A stretch of DNA of 24,734 nt from Caldifarciminota bacterium (GTDB taxonomy: Bacteria; Hydrothermota; Tepidihabitantia; B3-TA06; JALVRC01). Position 1 is the first letter of the stretch, and the number at the start of each line of letters is the position of its first letter. The stretch lies in NCBI GenBank assembly GCA_027025255.1, contig JALVRC010000172.1, positions 1 to 24,734 on the forward strand. The letters are read 5' to 3'. Below, piece by piece: positions 21,766 through 24,734 of this stretch. A program made the position numbers and the translations under genes. The notes beneath the pieces were generated by a model. It was not told the DNA's origin. It did not search any database and saw only the letters and a program-made list of their open reading frames with translations.

Positions 21766-24207
21766 TCATTTGATGATTACAAGCTTTTTTACCACCCCCT
21801 TGTTGTTGTTTTTATACTTTATGAAATATATTCCTTGTGAAAAGTCTTTTAATGGAACTCTTTTTTTATTCCCTTTAAGTACTATTCTACCCTGTACATC
21901 GTATATGGTGTAGGAGACAGTGTTTAGGAATAAATCAGTGCCTGTAAGTTTTACAATAGTGTTGCTTATATTTTTTTCTTCCTCTATCCCTTCAAAGTCC
22001 TCCCATTTGTACACGTGTGCGTAGACATCAAACCCTCTGTTGTTTCTATTATCAAGCCAGACAACAACGAAAAGTGAGTCATTGCCTGCAACTGAGCCTT
22101 TGTTGACTACTGTCCTGTACCACGGCTCATCAATGTCAGCTCCTATGGGTAGCTCTCCTATGATACTGCCTGTTTCTGTATTGAGTATAAGCCCCTTTGC
22201 CCTTATATGCTCAAGGCTGAAGTCTGTTAAAAAGAGTATAGCTCGGTTGTTGTGCATGATGATATCTGAGGTGTGCTTAACCCATGAATATCCTTTTCCC
22301 CCTCCTTTAAGACCTAACGTTGTATCCTTTATTACATTAAAACTTGTATCCATTAATGCATAGTTATACTCACTAAGTCCTGCCATCTCAACAAGCGACA
22401 AAAACCTTCCACCCTCTCCTCGTGCAACAACAAAGTTTGAATGCTTACCCTCTTCTGGAACTTCCTTTGACTTAATAACTCTATCTTTTAAATGGTACAC
22501 CATTGAGTGGTATTGATAGTCTTCCTTATTTTCCATTACTGATACCAGATACTCATTATTACTTAAAAAGTCAACACATAGCTCTCCTGAATGTGTCTGA
22601 TCTAACACTATCTCCGTTTTATTATCAAGAGATACTGTATAATGTGCTCCTGCCTTGACCTTCCTGTGTATAACAAAGTATCCCATTGCTGTAAACATAT
22701 CTATTGTATCATTGTAATAAGCAAAGCTTAAACCTTTAACCCTATCACTGTCCCTGGACGTAACTATTGTTTCATTAAGAAGCCTTCCTTCTAAATCAAA
22801 AACCTTGAATTTGATTTCTATATTATTATCCTTTACGTATCCTGCTACAACCCTATCATCTGTAAGGTATACATCCCTGTAAATAATGTTTGAATCAAGC
22901 TTTATCCTCTCAAACATTCTTTTGCTATCTTTGTCAAAAAGTTCTAAGTACAATGGGTTATGTCCATATACTGAGGCTCTATAAATTACAGCAAACTCTC
23001 CTCTTCTGTTCATACTTACACCTTCATATACATGGTGCACTCCTTTAATCCCATCTATTCGTTGATAAGGTCTGGGATAGAACCCCTGTTTATTCATTAT
23101 AATAGAGTAAATACTATTCGCAAATTCATTGGATTCAGATGATTTAGAAAAGTATATGTGAAACTTGCCTGTTTTATCATTTTTATAGCATGTTGCTCCA
23201 GCGTCAACTCTATCAGTTATAGAAATCTGTGGCTTTATCACATTCCTGTTATTGTCTATTAAAGAAACACTCAGATTGTAGTATCCATTAATATCATACC
23301 AGAGAAGACAGGCCTCCCCGGTGTTTAAGATTGATAGGGAATAATTATCTTTAACACTTCCATCCTTTACTGTTATTGGCTCTGTTATGGGCTCAAAATC
23401 ATTGTTAAACCACCTCATCTTGAGGGTGTGTGATTCAATCCAGGAAATGGCAAACCCATTGTCTGTTCTTGCTATCTCTATACCTTCTCCTCTGCCATTA
23501 TTGCCTGTAGGGATTGTATCTGGCAAATGGACAACCTCTCCAAGTGTATCAAATGCTATCCAGTTCATATATCCTTTATTCTCGTATACCACTACAACCT
23601 CACCATTCTCAAGCATACAGGCATCAAACTTAGCATCATCCACCCTTAAATGATCTTTTTTTATAAAGTTCGTTATTGAATCCCCCTGCATGTTAAAGTA
23701 TTGAATAAAGATATTCCTCTCATCCATTGCAACAAGGGCAAAGTATTTGTTATTGGTGAGAAGCTTTGCTCCAGCGAACATATACAGATCACTATCAAAA
23801 AATTCATGCCTTATTTCCTTTAAAAGTGCCATATCCTCAGAAAAGATGTCTATGTATAAATAATGTCCGTATGCCTTCGTATATGCTGGCTTTATGAATT
23901 GAACCCTGTATATTAAACCCTCATCAGAAATAAACCCATCTGTCGAATTCCTCCAGGCAAAGATAAAAAGGCTGAAATCAGCGGGAGCGCGTATGGGTTG
24001 AAAGCGAAATGTATCGCTATCTGTAAAGACAAATGTATTAGCATCAACAAGTTCTCCATCTGTGAAATACTCATTTGTTACATAGTTAAGTATTTCTTCC
24101 CCGTTTTTATTGATATAGAGCTGAGGTCTCTGCATAGAAAGAAAGCCTGTTTCATTGTAATCTGTTATAATTATATCATCACTCATAAATAACATAAAAA
24201 TAAGCAT
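21766..24207 (-). CDS. Large exported beta-rich protein with T9SS-like C-terminal sorting domain
   Basis: An 813-residue protein. The last ~65 residues (from about VKLTGTDLFLN) form a Por/T9SS-type sorting domain: the pattern YTIYDVQGRIVLKG, then PLKDFSQGIYFIKYK and KKLVIIK matches the family of that type. The region before it has many repeated short beta strands with W or Y, such as FAISWIESH, ACLLWYDIN and VVVWLDNR, spaced as in beta-propeller-like proteins, without a recognised catalytic motif. The N-terminus is odd: MLIFMLFMSDD is only a trace of a signal peptide, with no basic region and too short a core. AAAGGAGG lies 4 nt before the ATG, so the start looks right. A terminator separates it from the gene upstream. 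Confidence 0.8.
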   Translation of the reverse strand: MLIFMLFMSDDIIITDYNETGFLSMQRPQLYINKNGEEILNYVTNEYFTDGELVDANTFVFTDSDTFRFQPIRAPADFSLFIFAWRNSTDGFISDEGLIYRVQFIKPAYTKAYGHYLYIDIFSEDMALLKEIRHEFFDSDLYMFAGAKLLTNNKYFALVAMDERNIFIQYFNMQGDSITNFIKKDHLRVDDAKFDACMLENGEVVVVYENKGYMNWIAFDTLGEVVHLPDTIPTGNNGRGEGIEIARTDNGFAISWIESHTLKMRWFNNDFEPITEPITVKDGSVKDNYSLSILNTGEACLLWYDINGYYNLSVSLIDNNRNVIKPQISITDRVDAGATCYKNDKTGKFHIYFSKSSESNEFANSIYSIIMNKQGFYPRPYQRIDGIKGVHHVYEGVSMNRRGEFAVIYRASVYGHNPLYLELFDKDSKRMFERIKLDSNIIYRDVYLTDDRVVAGYVKDNNIEIKFKVFDLEGRLLNETIVTSRDSDRVKGLSFAYYNDTIDMFTAMGYFVIHRKVKAGAHYTVSLDNKTEIVLDQTHSGELCVDFLSNNEYLVSVMENKEDYQYHSMVYHLKDRVIKSKEVPEEGKHSNFVVARGEGGRFLSLVEMAGLSEYNYALMDTSFNVIKDTTLGLKGGGKGYSWVKHTSDIIMHNNRAILFLTDFSLEHIRAKGLILNTETGSIIGELPIGADIDEPWYRTVVNKGSVAGNDSLFVVVWLDNRNNRGFDVYAHVYKWEDFEGIEEEKNISNTIVKLTGTDLFLNTVSYTIYDVQGRIVLKGNKKRVPLKDFSQGIYFIKYKNNNKGVVKKLVIIK

Positions 24208-24223
24208 ACTTCCTCCTTTAAAA

Positions 24224-24249
24224 ATATAGGGGACTTACGTCCCCTATAT
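24224..24249 (-). terminator. Intrinsic terminator between the two right-hand genes
   Basis: A perfect 11-bp inverted repeat (24224-24234 with 24239-24249) with the 4-nt loop TTAC, followed on the minus strand by TTTT. It ends transcripts of the 24260-24733 gene; the ribosome-binding site of the next gene starts directly after the T-run, with no promoter visible between, so that gene depends on read-through. Confidence 0.75.
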
Positions 24250-24259
24250 AGATTAGTTG

Positions 24260-24733
24260 TTATCTTTCACCATGCAAAGTTCCATTTCCCTGGTAGGTAT
24301 TACAAATCCACGTACCACCCATTGTATCTTTATCGTAAACAAATTTGCCTTCCCATGAGCCGTCAACTGGAGGAGTTAGATTAACAGACCACCAGACACC
24401 TACCTTAACTGTTCCGTCAGCTTCTAAATAGCCCCAGAACTTCCCATGAGCATTATGTACAGGATCTTCCCAATCACCGTTAATGGAATCTGTCGCATCA
24501 GGATCAAGCCTTGGATCAGGCGAGTAAGCAAGCATCCATACAGTTCCCTGCCAGGTTGCAAATACTAAGATACTATCTCCTACAAACCGTGAAACGTAAC
24601 CTTCGCCATAACCATGCCATATCTTTCCACCTGTTGGTGGTTCTGTTAACTGTTCTTCCAATGATAAATCATTTATTGATTGCTTTATTATTATCTGTTT
24701 CTTAATAGCTCTTTTTGTGCCTCCTGTTGAAGC
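24260..24733 (-). CDS. Unrecognised protein, 5' end missing
   Basis: The C-terminal 157 residues of a protein whose frame is open to the window edge on the minus strand; the TTG at 24661 is not a believable start. It begins with a basic, Lys/Ile-rich segment, then an all-beta domain rich in Gly, Trp and Asp (WHGYGEGYVSRFVGDS, TVWMLAYSPDPRLDPDATDS, GSWEGKFVYDKDTMGGTW), ending in NGTLHGER. I do not recognise the family; the composition suggests an extracytoplasmic beta domain, and the repeated GxW...G pattern suggests two related strands (GYLEADGTVKVGVWW and GSWEGKFVYDKDTMGGTW). It precedes the T9SS-like protein in the same direction behind a terminator. Confidence 0.7.
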   Translation of the reverse strand, partial: ASTGGTKRAIKKQIIIKQSINDLSLEEQLTEPPTGGKIWHGYGEGYVSRFVGDSILVFATWQGTVWMLAYSPDPRLDPDATDSINGDWEDPVHNAHGKFWGYLEADGTVKVGVWWSVNLTPPVDGSWEGKFVYDKDTMGGTWICNTYQGNGTLHGER

Positions 24734-24734
24734 C

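Noticed and set aside
1..24734. Search for CRISPR arrays, insertion sequences, prophage genes or an origin
   Set aside because: No regularly spaced repeats, transposase, integrase or phage structural genes and no DnaA-box cluster were seen.

Overview
The window comes from an AT-rich, compact bacterial genome with a Gram-negative type of cell envelope. Pointers are several lipoproteins, a BamD-like TPR protein and a large exported protein with a type IX-like C-terminal sorting domain. The mix (T9SS-like sorting tail, GldF/GldG-type ABC permease, pyruvoyl-dependent arginine decarboxylase, SLC12-type transporter, GatCAB) suggests a candidate phylum such as WOR-3/Stahlbacteria or a relative. That placement is an inference from gene content only. 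No insertion sequence, prophage, CRISPR array or rRNA is visible.

Layout. 1-1522 (+): 3' part of a nucleoside (uridine-type) kinase, cut by the window edge. 1526-4960 (-): two very similar radical SAM proteins flanking a small lipoprotein; the downstream copy has an ATT start. 5124-7933 (+): the TldD/TldE protease pair. 7949-10915 (-): gatC-gatA-gatB. 11040-13724 (+): tadA, tRNA-Ser(CGA) overlapping the tadA 3' end, and an SLC12-type transporter. 13733-18478 (-): a long operon, rpmA, MBL-fold hydrolase, tRNA-Ala(CGC), arginine decarboxylase, purine nucleoside phosphorylase, two TPR proteins, nadD, small helical protein. 18580-21411 (-): a 34-codon leader ORF, an ABC ATPase, a GldF-GldG-like fused permease and a secreted lectin-fold protein. 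21496-21656 (-): tRNA-Thr and tRNA-Tyr. 21766-24207 (-): the T9SS-like exported protein. 24260-24733 (-): an unrecognised protein cut by the right edge.

The most interesting signal is in how genes start. I can place eight promoters by eye, all TTGAC(A/T) followed by exactly 16 nt and a -10 box. Where the promoter is set back from the gene (rpmA, the lipoprotein, the upstream radical SAM gene) there is a Shine-Dalgarno sequence. In three units (gatC, tldD, the 34-codon ORF) the -10 box ends exactly 5 nt before the ATG and no Shine-Dalgarno exists, so the mRNA should be leaderless; tadA is close to this. Two further genes without a Shine-Dalgarno (arginine decarboxylase and the SLC12-type transporter) start 6 and 13 nt after a tRNA 3' end, so tRNA processing itself could create their short-leader mRNAs. 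Genes inside operons mostly use a Shine-Dalgarno or overlapping ATGA stop/start pairs.
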